Source: Phycisphaerales bacterium | Lineage (GTDB): Bacteria; Planctomycetota; Phycisphaerae; UBA1845 | Reading direction: 5' to 3' | Length of the DNA stretch: 57,087 nt | NCBI GenBank assembly: GCA_020852275.1 | Contig: JADZBE010000003.1 | Coordinates: 1 to 57,087, forward strand | Shown: in pieces, positions 1-9,012 of the stretch | How the letters are laid out: every line of letters begins with the position of its first letter | How positions within the stretch are numbered: position 1 is the stretch's first letter | Translations under genes and position numbers: made by a program | Notes under the pieces: model-generated | Databases searched by the model: none | What the model saw: only the letters and a program-made list of their open reading frames with translations | What the model was told of the DNA's origin: nothing

Positions 1-409
1 CGATGGCGTTCTCGTCGCTGCCGACCTCCAGCGTGCCGTTGCCCTTGAGCTTGACCACGCCTTCGCATTCGAGAACCCGCTTCACGAGCATCCCCTTGGT
101 CAGGTTCAGCGTGTGCCCGTCGCCCAGGAGCAATTGAAGGATGTCATGATCGGCGACGTTCTGCTCGACCTCGTCCTCGGGAGTGACATCGTCGATGGTG
201 ACGATGTCGGTGCCATGCGACGGCCACTGGCTGTGCCCCTCCCCGGAGAACTTGATCCAGTTGTGTTCGTCGTTGCAGTTGTCATGGGCGACGTCGCCCA
301 TGACGCCAATCCCCGTCCAATTGTACAGCGCCCCAAGGGCCGCCGAAGCGGAAAGCAGGCCGGCTCCCAGGAAAAGCGCGCACCGCCGGCGCATTGCGTC
401 AAACGTCAT
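1..409 (-). CDS. Secreted protein, N-terminal part (runs off left edge)
   Basis: About 136 residues are visible before the window ends. The N-terminus has a short basic stretch and a hydrophobic core (LFLGAGLLSASAALG), which reads as a signal peptide of about 25-29 residues. The mature part is polar and acidic, and towards the edge it shows alternating hydrophobic residues (for example HTLNLTKGM and NGTLEVGSD), as in secreted beta-helix or autotransporter-like proteins. I start it at the ATG ending at 409 because an AAGGAG Shine-Dalgarno lies 9 nt upstream. A strong promoter lies at 639-667, so the leader is about 220 nt and contains a pentamer repeat. The function is not recognised; secretion is likely, the beta-helix idea is inference. 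Confidence 0.75.
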   Translation of the reverse strand, partial: MTFDAMRRRCALFLGAGLLSASAALGALYNWTGIGVMGDVAHDNCNDEHNWIKFSGEGHSQWPSHGTDIVTIDDVTPEDEVEQNVADHDILQLLLGDGHTLNLTKGMLVKRVLECEGVVKLKGNGTLEVGSDENAI

Positions 410-488
410 GGATGGTTGCTCCTTGAGTGTGGAAATGAAAACAGGGACCGGCGAGCGAGAGCGTCTCAAAACCGAGAGAAACGCGCTC

Positions 489-551
489 AGCGAAGCGAAG
501 CGAGGCGAGGCGAGGCGAGGCGAGGCGAGGCGAGGCGAAGGGAGGCGAGGC
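489..551. repeat. GCGAG pentamer microsatellite in a 5' leader
   Basis: About twelve near-perfect tandem copies of a 5-base unit (GCGAG/GCGAA). It lies inside the predicted leader of the minus-strand gene starting at 409. The rest of 410-871 holds the promoter at 639-667 and no convincing gene; the open frames over the pentamer array are low-complexity artefacts. Confidence 0.85.
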
Positions 552-638
552 GCCTGCGCCGCTTGGTTAGGATCGCTTCAGGACGCCACTGGGCCTGCAT
601 GACGAGCGCTTGCGAGAACTGCGACTCCGACTTCCTAT

Positions 639-667
639 AACATACAACATGCTAAACGGGTAGTCAA
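639..667 (-). promoter_or_regulatory. Sigma-70-type promoter for the left-edge secreted protein
   Basis: On the minus strand a TTGACT -35 box (662-667) is followed after exactly 17 bases by a TATGTT -10 box (639-644). The stretch is AT-rich against a very GC-rich background. Transcription would start near 632 and read towards the gene starting at 409. Confidence 0.6.
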
Positions 668-871
668 GTCCGTTTTAATCTTTTTCCAAACCTCCTGCAG
701 AGTCAGCCCTCCCACCCCAAGCCGCGGCGGATCGGCGTACCCAGCATGAATCAACGCGCGGCGGAACCGGGCCACGCGACGCACGGTGGGCGCGCGGCAC
801 GCCCGGCTGGCAGGCGATGAGGACCGGCGGGTAACATGCGCCAGGCGGGATCATGCCGCGGGGGGTGTGCC

Positions 872-1117
872 ATGCGGGTATTGAGCCGGAAGTTTCAGGC
901 GACGTTCAAGAGCTGGGAGTCGCTGTTTCGAGAGGCCGCGGATTTTGCGACCGGGCTGGGGCCGGAGCGGCTGATCTCGATCTCCCACTCGGCGGAACAC
1001 TCGGAGGGCATCGTCGTCGTCTGGTACTGGGGCGATCCGTCGACCTGCCCCGAATGCCAATACGATCTCACTGGCAACGCGTCCGGGCGGTGCCCGGAAT
1101 GCGGGCTGAAGATATGA
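872..1117 (+). CDS. Small zinc-ribbon protein
   Basis: An 81-residue protein ending in a C-terminal zinc ribbon, CPECQYDL then nine residues later CPECGLKI, that is two CxxC knuckles at about residues 61-80. Small proteins ending in this CPxC-YDLxG-CPECG motif are very common in planctomycetes. Their function is unknown; a nucleic-acid or protein-binding role is only inference. An upstream ATG at 836 is in frame, but the ATG at 872 has a G-rich Shine-Dalgarno-like run just before it and removes a poorly conserved cysteine/glycine stretch, so I prefer it. Confidence 0.7.
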   Translation: MRVLSRKFQATFKSWESLFREAADFATGLGPERLISISHSAEHSEGIVVVWYWGDPSTCPECQYDLTGNASGRCPECGLKI

Positions 1118-1694
1118 GTTGCTGCGGACGCGGCGAGGCGCGGCCGGCTGCACGAGCTAAGTGCGCGTCGGGCATTGCGGCCGACGAAGCCGGCGGGCAT
1201 GGTGGGCGCAGTGCCCGGCGGGCTTTGTGGGCGACGTGCGCGATGCCTTGGCTCCCCTTTCCGAAACCGTAGCGCCAGCGAGGGCGCCACATCCGCGCAG
1301 CGCGAGCATCCCGATTACCCTCGCCGGCGCTTCGGGTTATGGAATGGAGCTTGGCGCGTTTTCAACTCATCACGCCAAACAAGACCTCGGAAGGACGCCA
1401 ATTAAATGCTCGGAATGGGGAAACTGGTTTCGTCCGACCTCCGGGCGGAGAATCATGTCCGAGGCTGGTAGCGTCTCAGCTTGGACTCGGGGGCGCGTGC
1501 TTTTGAAAGCCGCGCGCGTCCGCGAGCGGCCCGCGCAAGGAGTTGATGCATACGGCAGCGTCCAGAACCGGTTCCGGCACAACGCGACGGCGGTTCGCTG
1601 CCTGACGGTCGCGGCTCTGTCATGCAATCGGATACACTACCCCGAGGCTTCCACCCGTTTCCCCTTTGGCTGCATCCATCTAGAATTGACCCGC
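1118..1694. other. Intergenic region with an inverted-repeat element
   Basis: No gene is supported here. At 1263-1338 two arms, GTAGCGCCAGCGAGGG and a reverse-complement-like ACCCTCGCCGGCGCTTCGG, face each other; the same arm recurs at 37611-37627. Near 1603 lies a GACGGTCGCGGCTCTG motif, one copy of another family seen at 5171-5195 and 7281-7310. Open frames through this stretch are compositional. Confidence 0.6.
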
Positions 1695-2570
1695 ATGAAA
1701 TTCCTTCGATGGCTGAACTCGCTGCGGCGGCCTGCGCGGTGGTCGCTGAAAACCGCCATCGTGGGCGCAACCGTGTTGCTGGTGTGCTTTCCATATCCGG
1801 GATTGCTGCGGGTCCACGTGCAGCGATGGCGCAACCCCAACGCGCTGATCGAGCCGGACGCGGCCGCGCTGTCGCCGTGGCTGAAGGAGCTGCGCGCCGC
1901 CAGCGCGGACCAGCCGGCGCCTGCGGTGATGCTGGCCCGCGTGGAGCGGTTTGTTTACCAGCACCTGCCATACGAGTTCGACTGGAAGACTTGGGGGAAT
2001 GCGGATTACATCCCCACGGTCAGCGAGGCGCTGGCGGCCGGGCGCGAAGATTGCGACGGGCGGGCGGTGGTGGCGGCGTCGCTGCTGGCGGGGCTGGGAT
2101 ATGAATCTCGCATCGTGACGGACTTCGCGCATGTCTGGGTGGCCACGAACGTCGGCGAGACCATGAGCCCGGGGGCGACGCAGGCCGTGGTCGCCGAGGG
2201 GGGGGGGATTTCCGTTCAGCCCTCCGCATGGGCGCAGATGCCGAAGGCGCTGGGCTACGGCGTCAGTCCGTTCTTCCTGCACCGCGAGCTGATCGTGGTG
2301 CTCGTCGGGTGGCTGATGTGGCTGCGACCGGGCGCGACGCGTTGGCGAAGCGGCGTCGCGCTGGCGCTGATGATCGCGGGGTTGCTGCTGCTTCGACGCG
2401 GAGGGCGAAACTGGCAGGCGCCGATCGTGTGGCTTCAGATCTTGGGGGTGCTTGCATACGCCGTGGCCGCTGCGCTGATGTGGAAGCGAGCGCGTCCGCC
2501 GGTCATGCCGGACGGCTCGGCACTTCCGCCCCAGGTTGCTGCGGTCCAAACGCCGCAAACGCCCGGATGA
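1695..2570 (+). CDS. Transglutaminase-like membrane protein
   Basis: A 291-residue protein with an N-terminal membrane anchor (about residues 20-42), a transglutaminase-like domain (about 60-165) and two or three C-terminal membrane segments (about 195-270). The core shows the expected Cys in REDCDGRAVV and the His in DFAHVWVATN, the usual Cys and His of the bacterial transglutaminase-like cysteine peptidase fold. The substrate is unknown; action on peptides or cell-wall material outside the membrane is inference. The ATG at 1695 gives a normal N-terminus; the open frame extends 178 codons further upstream but that part is not protein-like. Its last 68 bases overlap the convergent RND gene. 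A run of ten G (2198-2207) encodes AEGGGI. Confidence 0.75.
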   Translation: MKFLRWLNSLRRPARWSLKTAIVGATVLLVCFPYPGLLRVHVQRWRNPNALIEPDAAALSPWLKELRAASADQPAPAVMLARVERFVYQHLPYEFDWKTWGNADYIPTVSEALAAGREDCDGRAVVAASLLAGLGYESRIVTDFAHVWVATNVGETMSPGATQAVVAEGGGISVQPSAWAQMPKALGYGVSPFFLHRELIVVLVGWLMWLRPGATRWRSGVALALMIAGLLLLRRGGRNWQAPIVWLQILGVLAYAVAAALMWKRARPPVMPDGSALPPQVAAVQTPQTPG

Positions 2571-4926
2571 GCGCCGGCAGGAGCGTCAAATCCGCGACCA
2601 GCGCCCAGAGCAGGGTAAATCCCGTCAGCCCGCCGAAGTAGGCCGTCGGCAGGAATTCCGAGAGCGTCAGGATCCAGAATCCCACGGTGACGACGACGCC
2701 GGTAAACACGCAGGCGCGTCCGATGCCCCGGCTGGTTTCGCGCAGGGCGCGGTCGTAATCGCCCGTCTCGCGGAAGCACGCCCGGCATCGCCACAGGTAG
2801 TGGCTGGTGCTGTCCACGGAAAGCCCGAACACGACGGAGAGCATCAGCACCGTGGTCATGTTGACCGGAACGCCGAACCAGCCCATGGAGCCGATGCACG
2901 CGGCCACGGGCAGGATGTTGGGGATCATGGCGACCACCGCCAGCCGCAAGGACCGCAGCCCGACGGCGAACACCGCGAAGATCACCAGCCCCGTCACGAC
3001 GAACGAGGCGTACTGATCGTGTACAAGCTGTGCCACAAGCGTGGCATAAAAGGGATACAGCCCGGTCACGGTCACGTCGAACTCGTCGCCGAAAACCTCG
3101 CGTGCGAGGCGCGCCAGCTCCTCCGCGACGCGCAGCTTCTCCTGCACCGAAACGCCTTCCACCGCGCGGAGATTCACGCGCATGGCCGTGCGCGCGTCGT
3201 TGATGAAGTTGCGCAGCGCGTCGTCGCCCAGCAGCACGTTCGCCAGCGCCATGCGCGACGTCAGGTCCCATTCCTGCCGCGGCGCGGAAGACTCGCCCAG
3301 CCGAAGCATGTCCGTCAACGTCATGGCCTTGCGCACCACGACGGCGCACTCCTGCACGGCGCGGGACGCGAACTCGTCCGCGAGGCGCAGCGTCGTGCAG
3401 CTCAGCAGCTTCGCCCCGTCGCGCCGGCGGATCACCACGTCGATCGCCCCGAGCGGCGTGAGGTTCGTCTCGACGAACTCGTAGCTGCGGCGCACCTCGC
3501 TGGCGGGGCGGAAGTTGCGGACGAAATCGCTCTCGAACTCCAAGCGCACAACGCCCCAGCCGGCCGCGCACGTGGTCAGCACGTGGACCGTGATGGTAAA
3601 GGTCCGATGCCGGGCGACCCATGCGGCGGCACGCGAGAGATTCTCGCCCAGACGCAGTTCCCATTCAGGAAGGGCGCGCGGGCCGTGCGGCGACTTGAGC
3701 ATCGGAGCCAAGGCGAGACTGAACACCAGACCCAGCCCCAGCCCCAGCGCCATGAGCATTCCAAACGTGCGGATCGGCGTCAGGTCGGAGATGCACACGG
3801 AAGCGAAGCCGGCCATCGTGGTCGCCATCGCCACGCTGCACGGCGCGATCATGCGGCGCAGCATCGTCGCGGCCGGCTCGAGCGGAGCGGCGCACGCTGA
3901 CGCGGATGCGTCCGCCCTTGCGGCGCCGGTCGATGACGGGAGCGCGGCGAGGGCGCATTCCTCGAAATCCACCGCGAACTGCACCGCGTTGCCCACCGTC
4001 AGCACCATCACGAGGATCACGATCATCTGCACGACGAGCGCGACGCTGAAATCGAACACCACGGCCAGCGCGAGCGAGCAGAGCACCGCGGCCACGCCTC
4101 CGCCGACGGTCACGAGCACCCCGCGCCAGCTTCGCAGAATCAGCCCGAGCATCACGCCCATCAGCGCGAAGGCGGCCAGCGAGAAGCGAACGAGGTCGCG
4201 GTCCACCGAGGCGTACATGTCGATGAGCGTGACGTAGGGGCCGGCGATGATGAGATCGAGATCCGGGTTTTCGCGCCGCGCCTGTGCGACGATAGCGCGG
4301 AGCTGCTCGACGACATGCCGCCTCAGCTCGCCCGCGCGTTGCGGATCGCCGGCGCGCGGCGGCTCGGCAGAGTATCGCAGATCTGCGGGGCTCCGCGCAT
4401 CGTCCACGTGAGCGTCGTGGTCTGTGCTCCGCGCCGCACCCTCGCCTGCGCGCTCCCTGTGCTCACCAACCGAGGCACGCGCGTCGCCGGTGTTCTCCCC
4501 CGACATCTGCAGCACGATCGCCATCGTCCGGCCGTCGCGGCTGATGAGATTTCCCTCGACCAGTGGATGCCGCGTGAGCTGATCTCCCAGCCACGTACGC
4601 ACGATCGCGGGAAGCCGCGGCCAGGCGGTGATCTGCTGCACGCAGGGAACGGCGGAAAGCCGATCGACGAGGTCGGCCACGACGCGCTGCGACCGCTGCG
4701 AGAGGGCGTCGGGCGAGCGGACGGCGACCAGCGCCAGCTCGTTGCTGGTGAACTCGCGCATGGCGTCCACGAACTTGCGGTATTCGTCATTGCCGCCGGC
4801 GATGAAGGCGCGCAGGGTGTAGTCGCGGTGCAGCCCCGGCGCGATCAGCAGAACCGTCGCGGCGGCGGACAAGAGTCCGATCGCGCCGAAACAAATCCGC
4901 CGCCGCCGTACCAGACCTTCCAACAT
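2503..4926 (-). CDS. MMPL/RND-superfamily exporter
   Basis: An 807-residue integral membrane protein in two similar halves, each with one leading membrane helix, a large periplasmic loop and a bundle of about five helices, the layout of MMPL/HpnN-type RND transporters. The first helix is at about residues 10-30; the bundles lie near 250-400 and 650-790, and acidic residues occur in the bundle (VDFEECALA). Such proteins export lipids or hydrophobic compounds using proton flow; the substrate cannot be inferred. The frame is open to 5145, but that extension carries tandem repeats (PCHAADPCHAADPC) from intergenic DNA, so I start at the ATG at 4926, directly before LEGLVRRRRICFGA. No clear Shine-Dalgarno. 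Convergent with the transglutaminase-like gene. Confidence 0.85.
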   Translation of the reverse strand: MLEGLVRRRRICFGAIGLLSAAATVLLIAPGLHRDYTLRAFIAGGNDEYRKFVDAMREFTSNELALVAVRSPDALSQRSQRVVADLVDRLSAVPCVQQITAWPRLPAIVRTWLGDQLTRHPLVEGNLISRDGRTMAIVLQMSGENTGDARASVGEHRERAGEGAARSTDHDAHVDDARSPADLRYSAEPPRAGDPQRAGELRRHVVEQLRAIVAQARRENPDLDLIIAGPYVTLIDMYASVDRDLVRFSLAAFALMGVMLGLILRSWRGVLVTVGGGVAAVLCSLALAVVFDFSVALVVQMIVILVMVLTVGNAVQFAVDFEECALAALPSSTGAARADASASACAAPLEPAATMLRRMIAPCSVAMATTMAGFASVCISDLTPIRTFGMLMALGLGLGLVFSLALAPMLKSPHGPRALPEWELRLGENLSRAAAWVARHRTFTITVHVLTTCAAGWGVVRLEFESDFVRNFRPASEVRRSYEFVETNLTPLGAIDVVIRRRDGAKLLSCTTLRLADEFASRAVQECAVVVRKAMTLTDMLRLGESSAPRQEWDLTSRMALANVLLGDDALRNFINDARTAMRVNLRAVEGVSVQEKLRVAEELARLAREVFGDEFDVTVTGLYPFYATLVAQLVHDQYASFVVTGLVIFAVFAVGLRSLRLAVVAMIPNILPVAACIGSMGWFGVPVNMTTVLMLSVVFGLSVDSTSHYLWRCRACFRETGDYDRALRETSRGIGRACVFTGVVVTVGFWILTLSEFLPTAYFGGLTGFTLLWALVADLTLLPALIRAFAAFGPQQPGAEVPSRPA

Positions 4927-5301
4927 GGCGGCATCGTAGCAGGTGACGCGGAATAGCCACGACGAGTTCGCCGCCGGTCCGCGGCACCGACTCCGCAGGA
5001 ATGCGGGGTTCAAAGTGTGGCATGGGTCCGCAGCGTGGCATGGGTCCGCAGCGTGGCACGGGTTCGCAGCAGCGGATCCGTCCGGCGCGCGAAGGCGCTC
5101 GTCCCGGCTCTCCCCTGGCTTGGCGAGTACGCCAGACCCTGCCACCCGCCCGCATCTTGGGCTGCGTCCTGCGCTCCCTTGCGGTCGCGGCTCTGTTCAA
5201 TCGCCGCCGGCACCGAGCCCTGTGCTCGCGTTGACCTCCGGGATGTCCGATCCATACAATAGTCTGGTCGCAATGCTATCCCTTCCTGGGGCCGGAATGT
5301 G
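4927..5301. repeat. Intergenic repeats between divergent genes
   Basis: Three copies of an 18-base unit (CATGGGTCCGCAGCGTGG and variants) run head to tail at 5021-5075. At 5120-5155 is a GGCGAGTACGCCAGACC...TGCCACCCG element, repeated at 22120-22155 and in reverse orientation at 42362-42392. At 5171-5195 is GCGCTCCCTTGCGGTCGCGG, a copy of the family also at 7281-7310. The divergent promoters must lie here but I cannot place them with confidence. Confidence 0.75.
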
Positions 5302-7044
5302 ATGCGCGAGTCGATGCTGACCTTGTTTCTTGCGCTGAGTGCGACGGTCGCGGTTGACTTGGCGCGTGCGGACGATCCACCGTCGGGCCAAGGCAACAGC
5401 GCCTCAGCGACCGCTGCGGGCGCCTCCGATACCAGCAGCCCTCGCGCCGCGACCACGGATCCCGGCACGGATCCCGCCAGAGAGGACTCCGCGACGGCTC
5501 GATCCGCCGGGAAGTTCATCGATCCCCTGCCGCTCGAACCTCCTCTCCCTCCGGAAACGCGCCTGACCGTGGTCAACGACGTGGATCGGTTTATCGCCGC
5601 CCGCTGGGAAGAGGCCGACGTGCGCCCGGTCAAACCGGCGACCGACTTCGACTTCCTGCGCCGCGTCTATCTCGACCTGGTCGGCCGCATCCCCACGTTC
5701 GAAGAGGTGGAGAAGTACGTCGGCGGCGCCCGCAAGGACCGCGACGCGAAACTGGTGGACGAGCTGCTCGACAGCCGCGGCTATGCCGACCACTGGGCGA
5801 TCTTCTGGGGCGACCTGCTGCTGGAGCAGTACCGCATGGACGGCGTGGAGAACAACGCCTACCGCGAGTACATCCACGACTCCCTCCGGAAAAACAAGCC
5901 GTTCGACGAGTGGGTCCGAGAGATGATCACGGCGCGCGGCATGGTCCGCGACGACCCGGCCGCGGCATTTGTGCTGCGCCACAAGGCCGACGCGGAGGAG
6001 CTGACGATCGCCACGACGCAGGTGTTCCTCGGGACGCAACTCAAGTGTGCGCAGTGCCACGATCATCCGTTCGAGGCATGGAAACAGGCCGACTTCAACG
6101 GGATGAAGGGCTTCTGGGAGGCGACGCGGCGCAGGCTGGGTCGCGTGGAAACGGTGACGAACCGCGCGGGGCGCGAAGAGCAGATGCGGTTCGATCAAGT
6201 CGTCTCCGGCGAGGACGCCCGCGGCGTGTTCCTGACGGGAGCCACGTCCGCAAAGGGCGCCGGCGTGGAGGGACTCGCGGACCTGATCACCGCGCGGGAC
6301 AATCCGTACTTCGCGCGGGTCGCGGTGAACCGGCTTTGGGCCAAGCTTTTCGGGCGCGGGCTGGTGGACCCGGTGGACGCCTTCAAACCCGACAATCCGC
6401 CTTCGCATCCGGAGCTGCTCGACTGGCTGGCGTGGGAATTCATCACTCACGACTACGATCTCATGCACATTCTGCGATTGCTGGCGACCTCGCGCACGTA
6501 TCACCTCGACACGTCCGGCCCCCCGCTCCCGCCGAAGGCGGCCGACGGCCCGTTCTTCGAGCGCATGTCGCTTCGCCGAATGACGGCGGAGCAGTTGCAC
6601 GATTCGATCGTCTCAGCGACAGGTCTGGATCGCCGGGCGCGGGGCGAGCAGGGCGAGGCGCGCTTCGCCATCGACGTCCGTTACCCGACGCCCAGCGGGA
6701 GCTTCCTCTCGGTCTTCGGCAGCCACGACCGCAACACGATCCACGAGCGCGACGCCGAGGCGACCATCCCCCAGGCGCTGGCGCTGCTCAACGGCGAGCT
6801 GCTCAACGACGCCGTTCAGCTCCACGATGGCCATCCCGTCCGCCGCTGGCTCAAGAAGGGCGACAGCGTGGAGACCGCCCTCCGCCGCCTCTGGGTCCAG
6901 ACGCTGACCCGCGAGCCCACGCCCGCGGAACTGGCGACGGCCTCGAAGTTCATCCGCTCCGCCACGCGCAACGACGCGGACAATGCCTGGTCCGACGTGC
7001 ACTGGGCGCTGATCAACACGCGGGAGTTCATGTTCATCCGGTAG
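5302..7044 (+). CDS. DUF1549/DUF1553 secreted protein
   Basis: A 580-residue protein with an N-terminal signal peptide (about residues 1-22), a low-complexity Ala/Thr/Pro stretch, a DUF1549 domain (about 90-270, with FLRRVYLDLVGRIPTFEE) and a DUF1553 domain (about 330-560, with VNRLWAKLFGRGLVDPVD and SHPELLDWLA). A CAQCHDHPFE motif lies between them; it contains CxxCH, so haem binding is possible. These domains are largely confined to planctomycetes and related bacteria and often pair with DUF1501 proteins; their biochemical role is unknown. Here the DUF1501/DUF1800 pair lies far away at the right end. I start at the ATG at 5302; a GTG directly before it is an alternative. Confidence 0.85.
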   Translation: MRESMLTLFLALSATVAVDLARADDPPSGQGNSASATAAGASDTSSPRAATTDPGTDPAREDSATARSAGKFIDPLPLEPPLPPETRLTVVNDVDRFIAARWEEADVRPVKPATDFDFLRRVYLDLVGRIPTFEEVEKYVGGARKDRDAKLVDELLDSRGYADHWAIFWGDLLLEQYRMDGVENNAYREYIHDSLRKNKPFDEWVREMITARGMVRDDPAAAFVLRHKADAEELTIATTQVFLGTQLKCAQCHDHPFEAWKQADFNGMKGFWEATRRRLGRVETVTNRAGREEQMRFDQVVSGEDARGVFLTGATSAKGAGVEGLADLITARDNPYFARVAVNRLWAKLFGRGLVDPVDAFKPDNPPSHPELLDWLAWEFITHDYDLMHILRLLATSRTYHLDTSGPPLPPKAADGPFFERMSLRRMTAEQLHDSIVSATGLDRRARGEQGEARFAIDVRYPTPSGSFLSVFGSHDRNTIHERDAEATIPQALALLNGELLNDAVQLHDGHPVRRWLKKGDSVETALRRLWVQTLTREPTPAELATASKFIRSATRNDADNAWSDVHWALINTREFMFIR

Positions 7045-7433
7045 CCGCCCGTGGTGGGACTCGAAACCGCACGTAGGTTCCGTCACCCCCGCGCAGGCGG
7101 AGGTCCAGTCTGTTCGGGAAAACCGCCGGATTCTTGTCACCTCATGAGCCACCGGCTGGATTCCCGCCTTCGCGGGAATGACGCCTGTCCCCTTTCACCT
7201 CGGACTGCCCGTGTGCCTCCTCTGACAAGTCATCCGAGCCGCGGACGTGAAGGAGCGGTTCCGCCCGCGGCGCCAAAGTCTAAGGAAGCGCTCCCTTATG
7301 GTCGCGGCTCAGTTGACGCAGCGATTCCTGACGTCGCGGCTCGGCCGGAAGACGTCGCAGTGCTCTTGAGGCGCCCCACCAACGCCAAGTCGTCGGACTG
7401 GGAAGCGCTCGGTCGCTGCACTACACTCCCGCG
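7045..7433. repeat. Intergenic composite dyad repeat
   Basis: From 7051 to 7183 lies a composite element: a GTGGGACTCGAAACCG edge, a dyad around CCCCCGCGCAGGCGG, a spacer with GGGAAAACCGCC, and the hairpin ATTCCCGCCTTCGCGGGAAT. Related copies lie at 22617-22745, 34430-34545 and 48953-49070. At 7281-7310 is a copy of the GCGCTCCCTTATGGTCGCGG family. No gene is seen. Confidence 0.8.
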
Positions 7434-8585
7434 ATGCTCTGGATCATGCTTGCCGCTTTCGGCGGACCGATGATCGTGTCGATCCTGGCGACCCGGGTCG
7501 TGCGGTCGATTTCCGTGCGCCGCGGTTTCATCGACCAGCCCGGCGGGCACAAGCAGCATGACCGCCCGGTGGCGCTGGGCGGAGGTGTCGCGCTGGTCGG
7601 AACGGTAACGGCGTGCATCATCGGCGGAACGCTGGCGGCGCTGCTGGCGGCGCGACTGGGCAGAACGGAGTGGCTGCCGCCGCTGCTGGCGATGCACCTC
7701 GAAGGCGTGGTCAAACGGCTTCCGTCGGTCGTCGGGATCCTCGGCGGCGCGTTGTTCCTGCACGTCGTCGGCTTGATCGACGACCGTCGCCCGCTGGGTC
7801 CGTGGTCGAAATTCGCCGCACAAGCCGCGGCGGCCTTCTTCACGTCGGGCGTCCTGGGCATTCGCATCATGGAAGGGTTCCTGCCCGCACCGCTGTCCAT
7901 TGCCGCCACCGTGCTCTGGATCGTGGTCATCACCAACGCCTTCAATTTCCTCGACAACATGGACGGACTCAGCGCCGGCGTGGGCGCGGTGGCCTCGCTG
8001 GTGTTCGCCATCGCGGCCCTGAGCGCGGGGCAGATCTTCGTTCCGGCGCTGGCGCTCGTGCTGACCGGGGCGCTGTGCGGCTTCCTGGTGTACAACTTTC
8101 ACCCGGCGACGATTTTCATGGGCGACGCGGGCAGCCTGCCGCTGGGCTTCCTGATGAGCGTGCTCACCGTCCTGACCACCTACTACGACCCGCGCAAGGA
8201 CCTCACGCCGCTGGGCATCGCCGTGCCGCTGGTCGTGCTGGCCGTGCCGCTGTACGACGTGCTCAGCGTGGTGGTTCATCGCGTCCGGCTCGGCGTCAGC
8301 CCGCTGCGCGGCGACCGTCGTCACTTTTCGCATCGGCTGGTGCGCAAGGGGTTGAGCGTGCGCGGCGCGGTGCTGACCATCTACCTCGCCACGGGCGCGA
8401 CGGGGCTGTCGGCGGTTGTGTTGCCGCGCGTGGACTGGACCGGGGCGGTGCTGCTGCTGGCGCAGTGCTTGTGCGTGCTGGTCATGGTGGCGATTCTCGA
8501 ACATGCTTCGGGCGTGGATGGCGGCACGCTTTCGATTTCTTCCACGAAGGACGATCCGGCAACGCCCACAAGGGAGCATCCATGA
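7434..8585 (+). CDS. WecA/TagO-type undecaprenyl-phosphate sugar-1-phosphate transferase
   Basis: A 383-residue polytopic protein of the MraY/WecA family. It should transfer a sugar-1-phosphate, usually GlcNAc-1-P, from a UDP-sugar to undecaprenyl phosphate at the inner membrane and so start assembly of a surface polysaccharide. Family motifs are visible: IDDRRPLG (the DD pair, about residue 117), NAFNFLDNMDGLSAG (about 162-176), FMGDAGSL (about 226-233) and a C-terminal basic/His loop, RGDRRHFSHRL (about 295-305). About ten membrane helices are expected. The stop codon overlaps the ATG of the next gene (ATGA), so translation is probably coupled. The donor sugar is not determined by sequence. 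Confidence 0.85.
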   Translation: MLWIMLAAFGGPMIVSILATRVVRSISVRRGFIDQPGGHKQHDRPVALGGGVALVGTVTACIIGGTLAALLAARLGRTEWLPPLLAMHLEGVVKRLPSVVGILGGALFLHVVGLIDDRRPLGPWSKFAAQAAAAFFTSGVLGIRIMEGFLPAPLSIAATVLWIVVITNAFNFLDNMDGLSAGVGAVASLVFAIAALSAGQIFVPALALVLTGALCGFLVYNFHPATIFMGDAGSLPLGFLMSVLTVLTTYYDPRKDLTPLGIAVPLVVLAVPLYDVLSVVVHRVRLGVSPLRGDRRHFSHRLVRKGLSVRGAVLTIYLATGATGLSAVVLPRVDWTGAVLLLAQCLCVLVMVAILEHASGVDGGTLSISSTKDDPATPTREHP

Positions 8586-9004
8586 ACGAGTCGATCCTCA
8601 GTCCGCGCGGTCCCGAGCCGGTCGGTCCATATCCTCATGCGAAGCGCGCCGGGAACCTCTTGTTCGTTTCGGGCATGGGTCCGCGGCAGCGCGGCGCAGG
8701 CGACATCCCCGGCGTAACGCGCGACGCGGCGGGCAACGTCGTGTCGTACGATATCGAGACGCAGTGCCGCGCCGTCTTCGAGAACATCCGCATGATCCTC
8801 GAAGACTGCGGGGCAAAGTGGGCGGACATGGTCGATGTCACCGTGTTCCTGACGGACATGAACGACTTCGCGACGTACAACCGGGTGTACGCCGAATACT
8901 TTGCGGGACCGGGAAAGCCGTTCCCCGCGCGCACCACGGTTGAGGTGACGCGCCTGCCGACGCCCATCGCGATAGAGGTGAAGGTGATTGCAAGCTTGGG
9001 GTAA
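8582..9004 (+). CDS. RidA/YjgF-family deaminase
   Basis: A 140-residue protein covering the whole Rid (YjgF/YER057c/UK114) domain. Conserved features are GPYPHAKRAGNLLFVSG near the N-terminus, the central FENIRMILEDCGA and the C-terminal PARTTVEVTRLP, whose Arg is the carboxylate-binding residue in the family. Rid proteins hydrolyse reactive enamine/imine intermediates; the N-terminal pattern also resembles 2-aminomuconate deaminases, but no such pathway is nearby. The gene starts inside the stop of the sugar-phosphate transferase gene and is probably translated with it. A hairpin-rich repeat follows directly. Confidence 0.85.
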   Translation: MNESILSPRGPEPVGPYPHAKRAGNLLFVSGMGPRQRGAGDIPGVTRDAAGNVVSYDIETQCRAVFENIRMILEDCGAKWADMVDVTVFLTDMNDFATYNRVYAEYFAGPGKPFPARTTVEVTRLPTPIAIEVKVIASLG

Positions 9005-9012
9005 GGCCTGCA

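Noticed and set aside
113..640. Plus-strand frame of 175 codons at the left end
   Set aside because: It reads through the pentamer microsatellite and is antisense to the signal-peptide gene with a clear ribosome site.
2536..3900. Long plus-strand open frame of 454 codons
   Set aside because: It lies fully antisense to the RND exporter, is Arg/His/Gln-rich without domain features, and exists because of GC-biased codon use on the other strand.
5299..5301. GTG as start of the DUF1549/1553 protein
   Set aside because: An ATG follows directly and gives the same signal peptide; the choice changes one residue only.
7296..8579. Minus-strand frame of 427 codons
   Set aside because: Antisense to the WecA-like gene, which has all family motifs; the minus frame is His/Arg/Gln-rich and has no ribosome site.
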